Below are positions 9,501 through 19,625 of a stretch of DNA of 64,000 nt, one piece after another. The translations under genes and the position numbers were made by a program. Below the pieces are notes generated by a model. It was not told the DNA's origin and searched no databases. It saw nothing but the letters and a program-made list of their open reading frames with translations. How positions within the stretch are numbered: position 1 is the first letter of the stretch; every line of letters begins with the position of its first letter. The stretch is taken from contig CACYPU010000003.1 in NCBI GenBank assembly GCA_902776365.1, positions 232,145-296,144 on the forward strand, written 5' to 3'. The stretch is from an uncultured Bacteroidota bacterium. Lineage in GTDB: Bacteria; Bacteroidota; Bacteroidia; Bacteroidales; P3.

Positions 9501-9767
9501 CTGAGCCTCGTCCGAAAGGAAGTTACCATAGAAGGCGGTGAGGTAGTCGGTGCTGGCCGATTTGAGGAAGAGACCACCAGTGGTGGCGCCGACGTAGATG
9601 GTGGTGCCGTTGGTGTCCTGTCTGTCGACGACGAAACTGGAGACCTGACCACCGACATTGTCGGGACCGATTTCATAGAAACGGCCGCCGGTTTGAGCGT
9701 TAACAACGCCTCCGGCCAAAGTCATTAGGCCCACATAGAGGCCGAGAAGTACTTTGTTTCTTTTCAT
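6510..9767 (-). CDS. Large secreted beta-propeller-like protein with type A T9SS sorting domain
   Basis: A 1085-residue protein with an N-terminal signal peptide (basic MKRNK, hydrophobic core, cleavage after VVNAQ). The body has sortilin/BNR-like phrases such as IYVGATTGGLF, GAIAVDPGNPRRV and GTIYVGTSKGVFTK, the signature of repeated propeller blades. Residues from about 1010 form a type A T9SS C-terminal domain: LYPNPVTDEAHL, then LRVYDINGRLV, GAHTFTLNTQGFAKGMYLI and a basic end KMMVR. It should cross the outer membrane through T9SS and be displayed or released. No catalytic motif is seen, so binding or adhesion is more likely. It is monocistronic, with a promoter at 9821-9828 and a terminator at 6456-6489. 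Confidence 0.88.
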   Translation of the reverse strand: MKRNKVLLGLYVGLMTLAGGVVNAQTGGRFYEIGPDNVGGQVSSFVVDRQDTNGTTIYVGATTGGLFLKSASTDYLTAFYGNFLSDEAQIEIMASDTTIWHHVPCNINGSAVSLPINAMVQGPDNTIYIGTGNDDYPFGNTYGKMSVKGMGIYLYNPTTATFQLLPNTENFASVHALDYVYVDGVLYLYAATNSGLYRWRHIDGSNDWNQTPTPVFNGKVDQFVISRVHNTAFFSSGNQLYRIGNVVAAANQLNPINISSSNPAFGGSNSCIKLAVSQTDTTYLYAMVINANGYMDALYLTNNEQTWSTLTTSSIMPITYNSGKTCGAIAVDPGNPRRVIIGGTDVLVGEGFVEGSYYQWTTVSASEFSLNYGDYMSTVYNNSSFIHSGIHQIVPVYHVDEGGAYHTYYFATDGGVYSGVYTEEFGFLNFINENRGLNNLQINGLAVCPDGSIISGASNNACPIIETHLDHNVADSNYSESNLTWYHDGTLVLNHEANVLWTETGGAVAASAFQQVKPLSRRTIFTSSNGGFFGRSYADYLNYTNTTTWTISSSFMGDQIVNGPAIGSISLWETDNNTIFNDSITCSVDTLGVIYRPKNGKYDTILLAPKGRNYAAYVVYNEDGTRDTVAYPGAVGYAGSFKIMPGDMTYFNSRANADYPIQHVFTHTQLAKEHILLQNPLQARMLVIADQKPSGMGAADPTTTCVWLSWTPTDFTKVYDETEFNSGNFEGQSIWCPIYAINRSLSHTQTHFPRYAVMSRDGRFVYVSVYDTAAHASMLVRISNLENMDFSTALTDKEISDRTMVGVSESPLHVDTILYNNNVWFPRPISNIVVDPRDGQDRLVITFEDFSNDFANVAIIDNPGSNSMNIELVPLSDPTIPAYCALVEDSTGTIYVGTSKGVFTKKGNASWQAYSKIQGVPVTAICQQTRKLPVRHNITHTGITQNDFAFAKTKWPRAIYFGTYGRGIFMDMQYVTDFSNEIVDSADYTPTVDIPTVHTVGLNKINLYPNPVTDEAHLDLNAVAAGNAQLRVYDINGRLVMDRYLGFVAEGAHTFTLNTQGFAKGMYLINLTISGHTATAKMMVR

Positions 9768-9820
9768 AATATATTAGTAATTAATTAATTATTTTATTTT
9801 CTTCATGAACAATTAACGTA

Positions 9821-9828
9821 CAAAGATA
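9821..9828 (-). promoter_or_regulatory. Promoter -7 element for the 6.5-9.8 kb T9SS gene
   Basis: TATCTTTG on the minus strand, about 55 bases before the ATG, followed by a long AT-rich leader. Confidence 0.65.
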
Positions 9829-9892
9829 CACTTTTTTCTTAATATATAAAATAAATATACATTATTTTTGCATTTTTTTCAACAGAACCGCC

Positions 9893-9925
9893 CCTGCGGA
9901 TTGTCCCCTGAGGGAAATCCGCAGG
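9893..9925. repeat. Ten-base inverted repeat in a non-coding gap
   Basis: CCTGCGGATT and AATCCGCAGG flank 13 bases and form a perfect 10-bp stem. It lies downstream of the minus-strand LRR gene, but no run of U follows on either strand, so a terminator role is uncertain. Confidence 0.55.
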
Positions 9926-9950
9926 CCGTTTCCGTCCTAACCAATGGTCA

Positions 9951-10048
9951 ATCTGTTGTTCGTCTGTTGTTCGTCTGTTGTTCGATTGTTGTTCGTTTTT
10001 TAATCGAGCAACAATCGAACATGTACTGAACAAATACTGAACAAATGC
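9951..10048. repeat. Head-to-head 11-base repeat array (TGTTC / GAACA)
   Basis: Four 11-base units containing TTGTTCG (TCTGTTGTTCG three times, then ATTGTTGTTCG) are followed, after about 8 bases of T/A, by four units in the opposite orientation (GAGCA, then GAACA three times, also 11 bases apart). The inner units pair as a 16-bp stem with a single G-T wobble. The gap 9768-10089 otherwise holds only the promoter and the 9893-9925 inverted repeat. A related array lies at 58032-58110. Confidence 0.8.
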
Positions 10049-10089
10049 ACTAGGATATAGCCATTACATCCTGTGCGACAGACAACAAG

Positions 10090-12483
10090 CTACCTAATCA
10101 CCACCACTTTGCGGGCGGGATGGTTGCCAATTTTAATCATATAGGCACCGCTGGCTGGAGCGTCGAACCGGAGGGGGAAAAAATCGTCGCGCCTGGTGGC
10201 AAGGAGACGGCCGTTGATATCATAGAGACTCACGGGGTTTCCTTCAGCACCCTCCACAACGATTTGCCCGTCGTTGATGTACACTTTGGCATTCAACGCA
10301 TCGACATCGCCTATACCTTCCTCGTGGATATAGACGGTGTCATGCTGCCAAACGGTGTCATAAATGTATGTGTTGATTATTGTGGTGTCGTAAGTGTAAG
10401 TGTTATAAATATTTGTGTCGAATTGGTATGTGTTTACGATGGTGGTGTCAAATACATGAATGGTTATCAAGAGGGTATCATGTACATAGTTGTTTACGAA
10501 GGTGGTATCGTGTACGTATTGGTTCACAAATTGCATCAATGTGTCGTGAATGTAGTTGTTGATGTAGGTGGTGTCGTGGGTATAGTGGTTAAAATAGACT
10601 GTATCAATAATTGTGTCGTGCAGGTATGTGGTTCCATTCAGGAAGAGAGCCGTGAACGCTGTGTCTTGTGTAATAGTTACCGTACGAGGATTGAAGTTAT
10701 TGCCATCGCTCCAACGGAGGAAAGCATTGTTGCCGTTGGCTGTAGCCGTAAGGGTCAACTGTGAGAAATAGTCATAGTTGCCTATGTTGCCACTATTGCC
10801 GATACGCACCGTTCCGCCGCCGTCGCTATATACTGCTACAGAATGCTGCTCTGCGGCGAAGTAGGCGGTAAACGTTCCGTTGTTTGTAACCGTAAGCGTC
10901 AATGGGTTGCCTCCGAGAGTTGCACCATTTGATGATTGCCAATACAGGAAAGTGAAGTGCTCGTTTGGAGTGGCTGTAAGTGTTACCGTCTCACCATAAT
11001 GCACAGTATCCGTGCCGTCAACCGTACCACGCAGACTATTGTTTGTCTGTGCCTTAATGATATAGTCGATATATTCAAACATAGCGGTAAATGTCGTGTC
11101 TTGATAGACATTTATGGTACGGGGATTGGTGCTGACTCCGTCGCTCCAACCTGTGAAACGGCATCCTGTATTGGGGGTTGCCGATATAGAAGTGTTGGTG
11201 TTTTCATAGTAGGTGCCACCACCGCTGACGGTACCCATTGTGCTGTTATTTGAGCCGACTGAAACGATATATTGCGGTATGGGTTCAAAGAGAGCTGTAA
11301 AAGTAGTATCAGAGGTGACATAAACGCTTCGACTATATGATGAATAGCCGTCACTCCAGCCTATGAATCGGTATCCTGCGTGTGCATAAGCATGAAGAGA
11401 TATGGAAGAACCATATTCCACTTCTCCACCGCCAGCAACATACCCCATCAAAGAATCGTTTGCCAAAACACTGACCTCATGCCTTGTTTTCTCAAATACC
11501 GCTTGAAATTGCATATTCTCTGTTACCTGTACTATCAATGGATTGTCTGTTGAATAATAGGTAGTTCCCCATGAATTGCTTTGTTTTTTCTTCCAACCCT
11601 TAAAAGAATAACCAACAGAGGGGGTGGCGGTAAGTGAAATTTCCTCAAGATAATCTTTTGTGTCGCCACCTGTTGCTGTCCCGTTGCCGTTCGAAGTTAC
11701 ACTGATTGTATATCGATTGGCGGTAAAGTAAGCTGTGAATGATGAGTTTTCTGTAAGCGTCAGCACACGCTGATAGTCGGTGCTGCCGTCATTCCAATGA
11801 TCGAAGTGGTATCCATAGTTGGGTGTGGCAACAATAGTGTTACCGCAAGAGTTTACTATGGCAATTCCCATTGTGCTATCGGCTGTACTTACGGAGGCCG
11901 TATATGTTGCTGCCATTTCGGTAATGTTGGCAAACTGGCTCCATCCCGTCGCAGCGGCATACGTGGATGCCGTTCCGCATGGAACATTTACAGTAATGTT
12001 AGCACTAACCCCATAAAAGGAATTATTGTTCGCTGTACAATAGGTACTATAGATTGTAATGCTATTGAGCGACGAACATTCACCAAAAGCATAGGATTCT
12101 ATACTACTAACAGCTTTACCAATAGAAACCGAACTGAGATTTGTACATCCTGTAAATGCAGATCCTACTCTTGTTATGCTATCAGATATTTCGACAGAAG
12201 TCAATCCTGTACAATACCTAAAAGCATAGTTTGAAATCTCTCGAATATTCCATTTTACACCATTATGTATAATGGAGCCAGGTATTACCATTACACCTGT
12301 TGGCCTATCGCTGTAATAGTTGTTTGAATACCCTGGGTTTGGACATGTTATATCAACACATCCCATTTCGTTAAAGGAAAAGAATAATGTTTGACCACTT
12401 GGAATGGTTTCGGAGAAGTCATAGGCTAAAGCCATCTGCATACATGTGGCGATAGCGATGAAAAAAAATAATAAACGTTTCAT
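10090..12483 (-). CDS. Secreted BspA-type LRR and InlB-repeat protein with type A T9SS tail
   Basis: A 797-residue protein. A signal peptide (MKRLLFFFIAIATCMQMALA) is followed by BspA/LRR_5 repeats at about 50-190 (NYAFRYCTGLTSVEI, SYAFGECSSLNSITI), then about six InlB-type B-repeats (FTGWSDGVSTNPRTI, TFTALFEP). Residues about 620-735 form an unusual run of YVHDTTFVNNY-like units, and the end is a short T9SS type A domain (VSLYDINGRLLATRR, ending RKVVVIR). A surface adhesin or binding role is likely. It overlaps the 12480-12851 gene by 4 bases, so the pair is one operon. Base composition is lower in GC than its neighbours. Confidence 0.88.
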   Translation of the reverse strand: MKRLLFFFIAIATCMQMALAYDFSETIPSGQTLFFSFNEMGCVDITCPNPGYSNNYYSDRPTGVMVIPGSIIHNGVKWNIREISNYAFRYCTGLTSVEISDSITRVGSAFTGCTNLSSVSIGKAVSSIESYAFGECSSLNSITIYSTYCTANNNSFYGVSANITVNVPCGTASTYAAATGWSQFANITEMAATYTASVSTADSTMGIAIVNSCGNTIVATPNYGYHFDHWNDGSTDYQRVLTLTENSSFTAYFTANRYTISVTSNGNGTATGGDTKDYLEEISLTATPSVGYSFKGWKKKQSNSWGTTYYSTDNPLIVQVTENMQFQAVFEKTRHEVSVLANDSLMGYVAGGGEVEYGSSISLHAYAHAGYRFIGWSDGYSSYSRSVYVTSDTTFTALFEPIPQYIVSVGSNNSTMGTVSGGGTYYENTNTSISATPNTGCRFTGWSDGVSTNPRTINVYQDTTFTAMFEYIDYIIKAQTNNSLRGTVDGTDTVHYGETVTLTATPNEHFTFLYWQSSNGATLGGNPLTLTVTNNGTFTAYFAAEQHSVAVYSDGGGTVRIGNSGNIGNYDYFSQLTLTATANGNNAFLRWSDGNNFNPRTVTITQDTAFTALFLNGTTYLHDTIIDTVYFNHYTHDTTYINNYIHDTLMQFVNQYVHDTTFVNNYVHDTLLITIHVFDTTIVNTYQFDTNIYNTYTYDTTIINTYIYDTVWQHDTVYIHEEGIGDVDALNAKVYINDGQIVVEGAEGNPVSLYDINGRLLATRRDDFFPLRFDAPASGAYMIKIGNHPARKVVVIR

Positions 12484-12851
12484 AATTCACTTGTTATATT
12501 GTTTATATTCTTTGATACAATGGTCTTAAGATCTTGAATTGTTCCAAACTCTATATTCTTGAATTCCCCATTGCCTATTTTGTACATCCAAGCATACAAC
12601 TGATCTCCATCTGTATTAAAACAATCCTTCATCTTCTTCCACTTGTACGATTTTGAAGTATTGTTTGTAATCGAGGTGTTTATATGCTTTGACAAAAGCA
12701 AGTCGATTGTAAAGTATGGCACTTCTGTTTCCAAAATCTCATGTAGTCTCTCAATAGACATATCTTTCCCAGATATTTCTTTGAAATGGTGCACCCGTTC
12801 ATCGAAGAATGGCCACTTATAGTTTTTCTTAAGTTTCTTTGAAGTAAACAT
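12480..12851 (-). CDS. Small hypothetical protein upstream of the LRR protein
   Basis: A 123-residue, Lys-rich cytoplasmic protein (KKLKKNYKWPFFDERVHHF at the start) with no signal peptide or membrane segment. I do not recognise the family. The stop overlaps the ATG of the LRR/InlB gene by 4 bases, so translation is probably coupled. AT-rich codon use matches that gene and differs from the flanking regions. A candidate ncRNA ends about 80 bases upstream. Confidence 0.6.
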   Translation of the reverse strand: MFTSKKLKKNYKWPFFDERVHHFKEISGKDMSIERLHEILETEVPYFTIDLLLSKHINTSITNNTSKSYKWKKMKDCFNTDGDQLYAWMYKIGNGEFKNIEFGTIQDLKTIVSKNINNITSEL

Positions 12852-12930
12852 TACATTTCTATTTTTGAGTCATTAATTATTCTGCACGACTCCCGAGATG
12901 CGGATTGTTGTTAACCATCAATGAAACATA

Positions 12931-12972
12931 TAAAAAAGAAGCGCGGGAATCTGCTACTTTGCTTATCCCGCG
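12931..12972 (-). terminator. Terminator of the candidate ncRNA
   Basis: A perfect 7-bp stem CGCGGGA/TCCCGCG followed on the minus strand by CTTCTTTTTTTAT. Confidence 0.75.
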
Positions 12973-13233
12973 AATAGAGGCCTTCGCATTGCCTTTGGTT
13001 ACAGAATAAGCAATGCCGAAGCCCACGCATTATGGATATAGTATTAACTATAAGCCAACCTGTGGACGAAGAACATTGCGTTATTGCGGTAACCTGAAGA
13101 AGTTGCGAAGTTCCTATTCGCCGCAGATAAAACGCTGTTACAACGTCTTTCTTATATGTAGGTCATTCCCTACGGGTCGAGTCCCGTCCACTTATTCCCA
13201 TCGCTCTTGAGGGGCTTCTGTGGTTCAGAAACG
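12931..13233 (-). ncRNA. Candidate structured non-coding RNA, about 300 nt
   Basis: On the minus strand a promoter (TATTTTTG, 13240-13247) is followed by about 300 bases with several perfect hairpins: TTCTG/CAGAA, ACGGG/CCCGT, GTAGG/CCTAC, ACGTTG/CAGCGT, GCGAA/TTCGC, TATAGT/ACTATA and a long GGCTTCGGCATTGC-type stem. GTGGAC near the 5' part can pair with GTCCAC near the 3' part and enclose several of them. It ends in CGCGGGA/TCCCGCG plus a U-run. I tested it by eye for RNase P, tmRNA and SRP RNA motifs and saw none. Plus-strand 13013-13210 is open but looks like a shadow. Confidence 0.65.
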
Positions 13234-13239
13234 ACGATG

Positions 13240-13247
13240 CAAAAATA
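13240..13247 (-). promoter_or_regulatory. Promoter -7 element of the candidate ncRNA
   Basis: TATTTTTG on the minus strand, giving a predicted transcript start near 13233, just before the first hairpin. Confidence 0.6.
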
Positions 13248-13339
13248 CAAAATGTTTTCGAACTAACAAAAAAAACTTTTCTTTAGGCATGCGGGAGTGA
13301 CGAAGCAAATGTTATTTTTTATTAAAAAGTACAATAAAG

Positions 13340-13359
13340 TTATAACTTTTAAGTTATAA
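13340..13359. promoter_or_regulatory. Possible operator upstream of the moxR-bat operon
   Basis: A 9-bp perfect inverted repeat, TTATAACTT and AAGTTATAA, separated by 2 bases, 35 bases before the moxR start codon. No clear TAnnTTTG element is visible here. The position suits a regulator site, or a hairpin in the leader. Confidence 0.4.
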
Positions 13360-13394
13360 ACGGTGCGTGAACAAGAAAAGAAATAATAGATAGT

Positions 13395-14399
<1,005 letters not shown>

Positions 14400-14429
14400 T
14401 TCAGTGTTTAGTGTTCAGTGTTTAGTATA
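14400..14429. repeat. Heptad repeat array between moxR and the DUF58 gene
   Basis: Four alternating 7-base units, AGTGTTT and AGTGTTC, fill the gap between the moxR stop and the next start codon. Confidence 0.8.
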
Positions 14430-14433
14430 AGCA

Positions 14434-15318
14434 ATGGACGAAGAAATCATAAAGAAAGTACGGAAGATTGAAATCAAGGCCCGGGGACTGAGTCAGCAGC
14501 TGTTCTCGGGAGAGTACCATTCTGCCTTCAAAGGGAGGGGTATGGCGTTTAGCGAGGTGCGAGAGTACCAGTATGGTGACGACGTGAGAAGTATCGACTG
14601 GAATGTGACGGCGAGGTTGGCGCATCCTTATGTGAAAGTGTTCGAGGAGGAAAGGGAATTGACTGTGATGCTGGTGGTGGATGTGAGCGGGAGCGGGTGG
14701 TTCGGCACCCGGATGGAATTCAAAGAGGATTTGGCTACAGAGGTGGCGGCAACACTGGCATTCAGCGCGATAGCAAACAATGACAAGGTGGGGATGATTT
14801 TGTTCAGCGACAGAATCGAGCGGTTTATTCCGCCCAAGAAAGGTCGGACACATATTCTGAGAATCATCAGGGAATTGACGACCTTCCGCCCGGAAGGCAG
14901 AGGGACAGACATGGGTCTGGCTCTGAAATACTTCTCGAATGTGATGAAGAGGCGGTGCACCATGTTTCTGTTGAGCGACTTTCTGGAAAACGGGGAGATG
15001 AGAAACGAGGATTGGGTGGATGCGCTAAAGATGGCCGCAGGAAAGCACGATGTAGTGGCGCTAAGGCTTGTGGACAAGGGAGAACGGATGCTTCCGAACC
15101 TTGGATTGGTGAAGTTTTACGATCCCGAGAACGGTAGCACGATGTGGGTGGACACCAGCAAAAAGAAAGTGAGAGAGTTGGCTGCCGCACGTTTTTCGGA
15201 ACACGAGGAAAAGGTGGACAAGTTGCTGCAACGCTACGGCGTGGATGTGGCGACTCTGACAACGGGAGAAGATTTTGTGAAGCCGCTGAGGAGGATGTTC
15301 GGACTCAGGGCTAATTGA
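14434..15318 (+). CDS. DUF58 domain (VWA-like) protein of the bat operon
   Basis: A 294-residue protein with no membrane segment. Residues 20-60 hold the DUF58 signature (SGEYHSAFKGRGMAFSEVR, then YGDDVRSIDWNVTAR), followed by a von Willebrand A fold with a MIDAS-like DVSGSG and a later SDFLENGEM region. The partner of MoxR in the standard operon; it probably binds the ATPase and a divalent ion. Length is normal for the family. Confidence 0.92.
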   Translation: MDEEIIKKVRKIEIKARGLSQQLFSGEYHSAFKGRGMAFSEVREYQYGDDVRSIDWNVTARLAHPYVKVFEEERELTVMLVVDVSGSGWFGTRMEFKEDLATEVAATLAFSAIANNDKVGMILFSDRIERFIPPKKGRTHILRIIRELTTFRPEGRGTDMGLALKYFSNVMKRRCTMFLLSDFLENGEMRNEDWVDALKMAAGKHDVVALRLVDKGERMLPNLGLVKFYDPENGSTMWVDTSKKKVRELAAARFSEHEEKVDKLLQRYGVDVATLTTGEDFVKPLRRMFGLRAN

Positions 15319-15349
15319 AAATAGGAAACTTAATATATTAGGTAAAGAG

Positions 15350-16198
15350 TTGCGAAAGATTGTCATAATAGGGCTGATAGGCTTGATGAACCTGTTGGGC
15401 GAAGTTCATGGGCAGCATGCTGCCTCCTTGAGCCGGGACACCATTGTGCTTGGAGACACAACGGTGCTAACAGTAGAGGGTATAGACAGCAGCCTATGGT
15501 CAGTGGTCAGTAATCAGTATATTGAGGTACTAAAAGAGGAGTTGTCCAATGGTACAGGCAAGTACTGGTTGACAAGCTACGACCCCGGGGTACGCTACGT
15601 CAAATGGGGAGAGAGTGATTCGCTGAGGCTGGTGGTGCTCGGGGTGGACATCGACCCCAACTCCGACGAACCGAAAGAGTCCGCCGATATTGAAGACATT
15701 GCCGAGATAGAAGAGGAGGAATGCTCTCTTTGGAACATATTACTTCCTCTGGCAGTGGTTCTGCTCATCGGAGGGCTGCTGCTGTGGTGGTGGAAGCGGA
15801 AATCGAAGAAGAACGTTGAAACCATCGAACAACCTGCTGTAGCGCTGACAGCCGAAGAGCGGACGCTGGCAAGACTGGAGGCTTTGAGAAAGGAAAACCT
15901 CTGGCAAGTTGGCAAAGTGAAGGAGTATTATACGGGAATCACGGACATACTCCGCGAATACATCGAGGAGACAACGGGTATTCACGCCACAGAGATGACC
16001 AGCGAGGAGTGCATCAATGCGTTGGCGTGTAAAGGCACACCTGCTGATGCGACAACATTCTTGAACAACATTTTTGCTACAGCAGATTTGGTGAAGTTTG
16101 CAAAGGGGGAGCCCTCGAAAGAGGAGCACGATAAGACCTATGAGACAGCTGTGACCTTTGTGCAGCTAAACGTTAACAGAGAGAAGTCAGATGAGTAA
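15350..16198 (+). CDS. Single-pass membrane protein of the bat operon (DUF4381-like)
   Basis: A 282-residue protein: signal peptide (MRKIVIIGLIGLMNLLGEVHGQ), a periplasmic beta-rich part, one transmembrane helix (ILLPLAVVLLIGGLLLWWW, about residues 125-143) and a cytoplasmic helical tail (WQVGKVKEYYTGITDILREY). This is the layout of the protein between DUF58 and batA in Bacteroidetes operons. The start is TTG 15350; no ATG gives a signal peptide. A heptad array at 15497-15520 (TGGTCAG units) encodes residues LWSVVSNQY. It overlaps batA by 8 bases. Confidence 0.8.
   Translation: MRKIVIIGLIGLMNLLGEVHGQHAASLSRDTIVLGDTTVLTVEGIDSSLWSVVSNQYIEVLKEELSNGTGKYWLTSYDPGVRYVKWGESDSLRLVVLGVDIDPNSDEPKESADIEDIAEIEEEECSLWNILLPLAVVLLIGGLLLWWWKRKSKKNVETIEQPAVALTAEERTLARLEALRKENLWQVGKVKEYYTGITDILREYIEETTGIHATEMTSEECINALACKGTPADATTFLNNIFATADLVKFAKGEPSKEEHDKTYETAVTFVQLNVNREKSDE
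15497..15520. repeat. In-frame heptad array inside the bat-operon membrane protein
   Basis: Units TGGTCAG, TGGTCAG, TAATCAG, in frame, encode WSVVSNQY in the periplasmic part. Confidence 0.6.
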
Positions 16199-17180
16199 CA
16201 TAACGTTTGCATATCCGTGGGTGCTGGCAGGGCTGGCAATTGTTCCCGTGATGGTCGTGTGGTGGCTATGGAAGTATCGGAAACAGGAGGCCGCTTTGCA
16301 GCATTCAAGTTTGTCGCTTTTCGCAGGCCTTAAGAAAAGCCTGCGACAGCGACTACGGTGGCTGCCCTATGCACTACGAACGGTAGCAGTGGCTGCGCTG
16401 ATAGTGGCTCTGGCGCGCCCACAAAGCGATTTGAGTCGCCAGGAAACCTCTATGGAGGGTATCGACATCGTCGTCGCGTTGGACGTCTCCAGCAGCATGC
16501 TCGCGGAAGATTTCAAGCCCAACCGCCTCGAGGCCGCCAAGAAGGTGGCGGCAGATTTTGTGGAAGGCCGCAAGAACGACCGTATCGGTCTGGTGGCTTT
16601 TGCGGGAGAAGCCTACACGAAGGTGCCGCTAACTGTTGACCGCCAGGTGCTGCAAGAGCAACTGAAGGGGTTGAAACTGGGGTCTATGAGCGATGGTACA
16701 GCGCTCGGCGACGGCACAGCAACAGCCATCAACAGAATAAAGGACAGCGAAGCCAAGAGCAAAGTGATTATCCTGCTGACAGATGGTGTAAACAACCAAG
16801 GAAGCGTCGACCCGATGAACGCTGCTGAGATTGCCGCCATGTACGACATCAGACTCTATACCATCGGCATGGGCTCGCGAGGGACGGCGCCCTACCCCCT
16901 GCGCGACCAGTTCGGGAGGGTCCACTACCAAAATATGGAAGTGGAAATTGACGAAGAACTGCTGAAAGAAATGTCGACAGCAACAAAGGACGGCCAATAT
17001 TTTCGGGCAACAGACAAGAAGAAACTGGAGGAAATCTTCAGCCAGATTGACCAAATGGAGAAGAGCAAAATCAATGTGCTGCAGTTTTCGAAGAAGAAAG
17101 ACGAGTTCATAGGGTTGTTGTGGCTGGCACTCATAGCCTTGGGACTGGAAGCGCTAGCACGCTGGACATTGAAAATATAG
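16191..17180 (+). CDS. batA: BatA, VWA-domain membrane protein
   Basis: A 329-residue protein with two N-terminal membrane segments (WVLAGLAIVPVMVVWWLW and LRTVAVAALIVALA), a von Willebrand A domain from about residue 88 with an intact MIDAS DVSSS (VALDVSSSML) and TDG later (IILLTDGVNN), and a C-terminal membrane helix (FIGLLWLALIALGLEAL). In Bacteroides fragilis BatA forms envelope complexes linked to aerotolerance. The start overlaps the upstream gene by 8 bases, and the gap to the BatB/BatC fusion is 4 bases. Confidence 0.95.
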   Translation: MSNITFAYPWVLAGLAIVPVMVVWWLWKYRKQEAALQHSSLSLFAGLKKSLRQRLRWLPYALRTVAVAALIVALARPQSDLSRQETSMEGIDIVVALDVSSSMLAEDFKPNRLEAAKKVAADFVEGRKNDRIGLVAFAGEAYTKVPLTVDRQVLQEQLKGLKLGSMSDGTALGDGTATAINRIKDSEAKSKVIILLTDGVNNQGSVDPMNAAEIAAMYDIRLYTIGMGSRGTAPYPLRDQFGRVHYQNMEVEIDEELLKEMSTATKDGQYFRATDKKKLEEIFSQIDQMEKSKINVLQFSKKKDEFIGLLWLALIALGLEALARWTLKI

Positions 17181-17184
17181 AAAA

Positions 17185-19599
<2,415 letters not shown>

Positions 19600-19625
19600 A
19601 AACAAAGTATTAAGAGTCGATAATA

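Noticed and set aside
6540-9728. A 1062-codon open frame on the plus strand opposite the large T9SS gene
   Set aside because: Its product is Gly/Val/Asp-rich low complexity with no signal or domain, the typical antisense shadow of a GC-biased gene; the minus strand has a signal peptide and a T9SS domain.
9839-10033. A 64-codon minus-strand frame
   Set aside because: Its residues simply translate the 11-base repeats and the hairpin at 9893-9925.
9951-10048. CRISPR array
   Set aside because: Units are 11 bases with no spacers; no cas gene is in the window.
13013-13210. A 65-codon plus-strand frame in the ncRNA region
   Set aside because: It lies wholly inside DNA folded into strong hairpins and bounded by a minus-strand promoter and terminator; composition is not protein-like.
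12931-13233. Assignment as RNase P RNA, tmRNA or SRP RNA
   Set aside because: The conserved GAGGAAAGTCC, tag-frame/tRNA-like ends and SRP tetraloop patterns were looked for by eye and not found.
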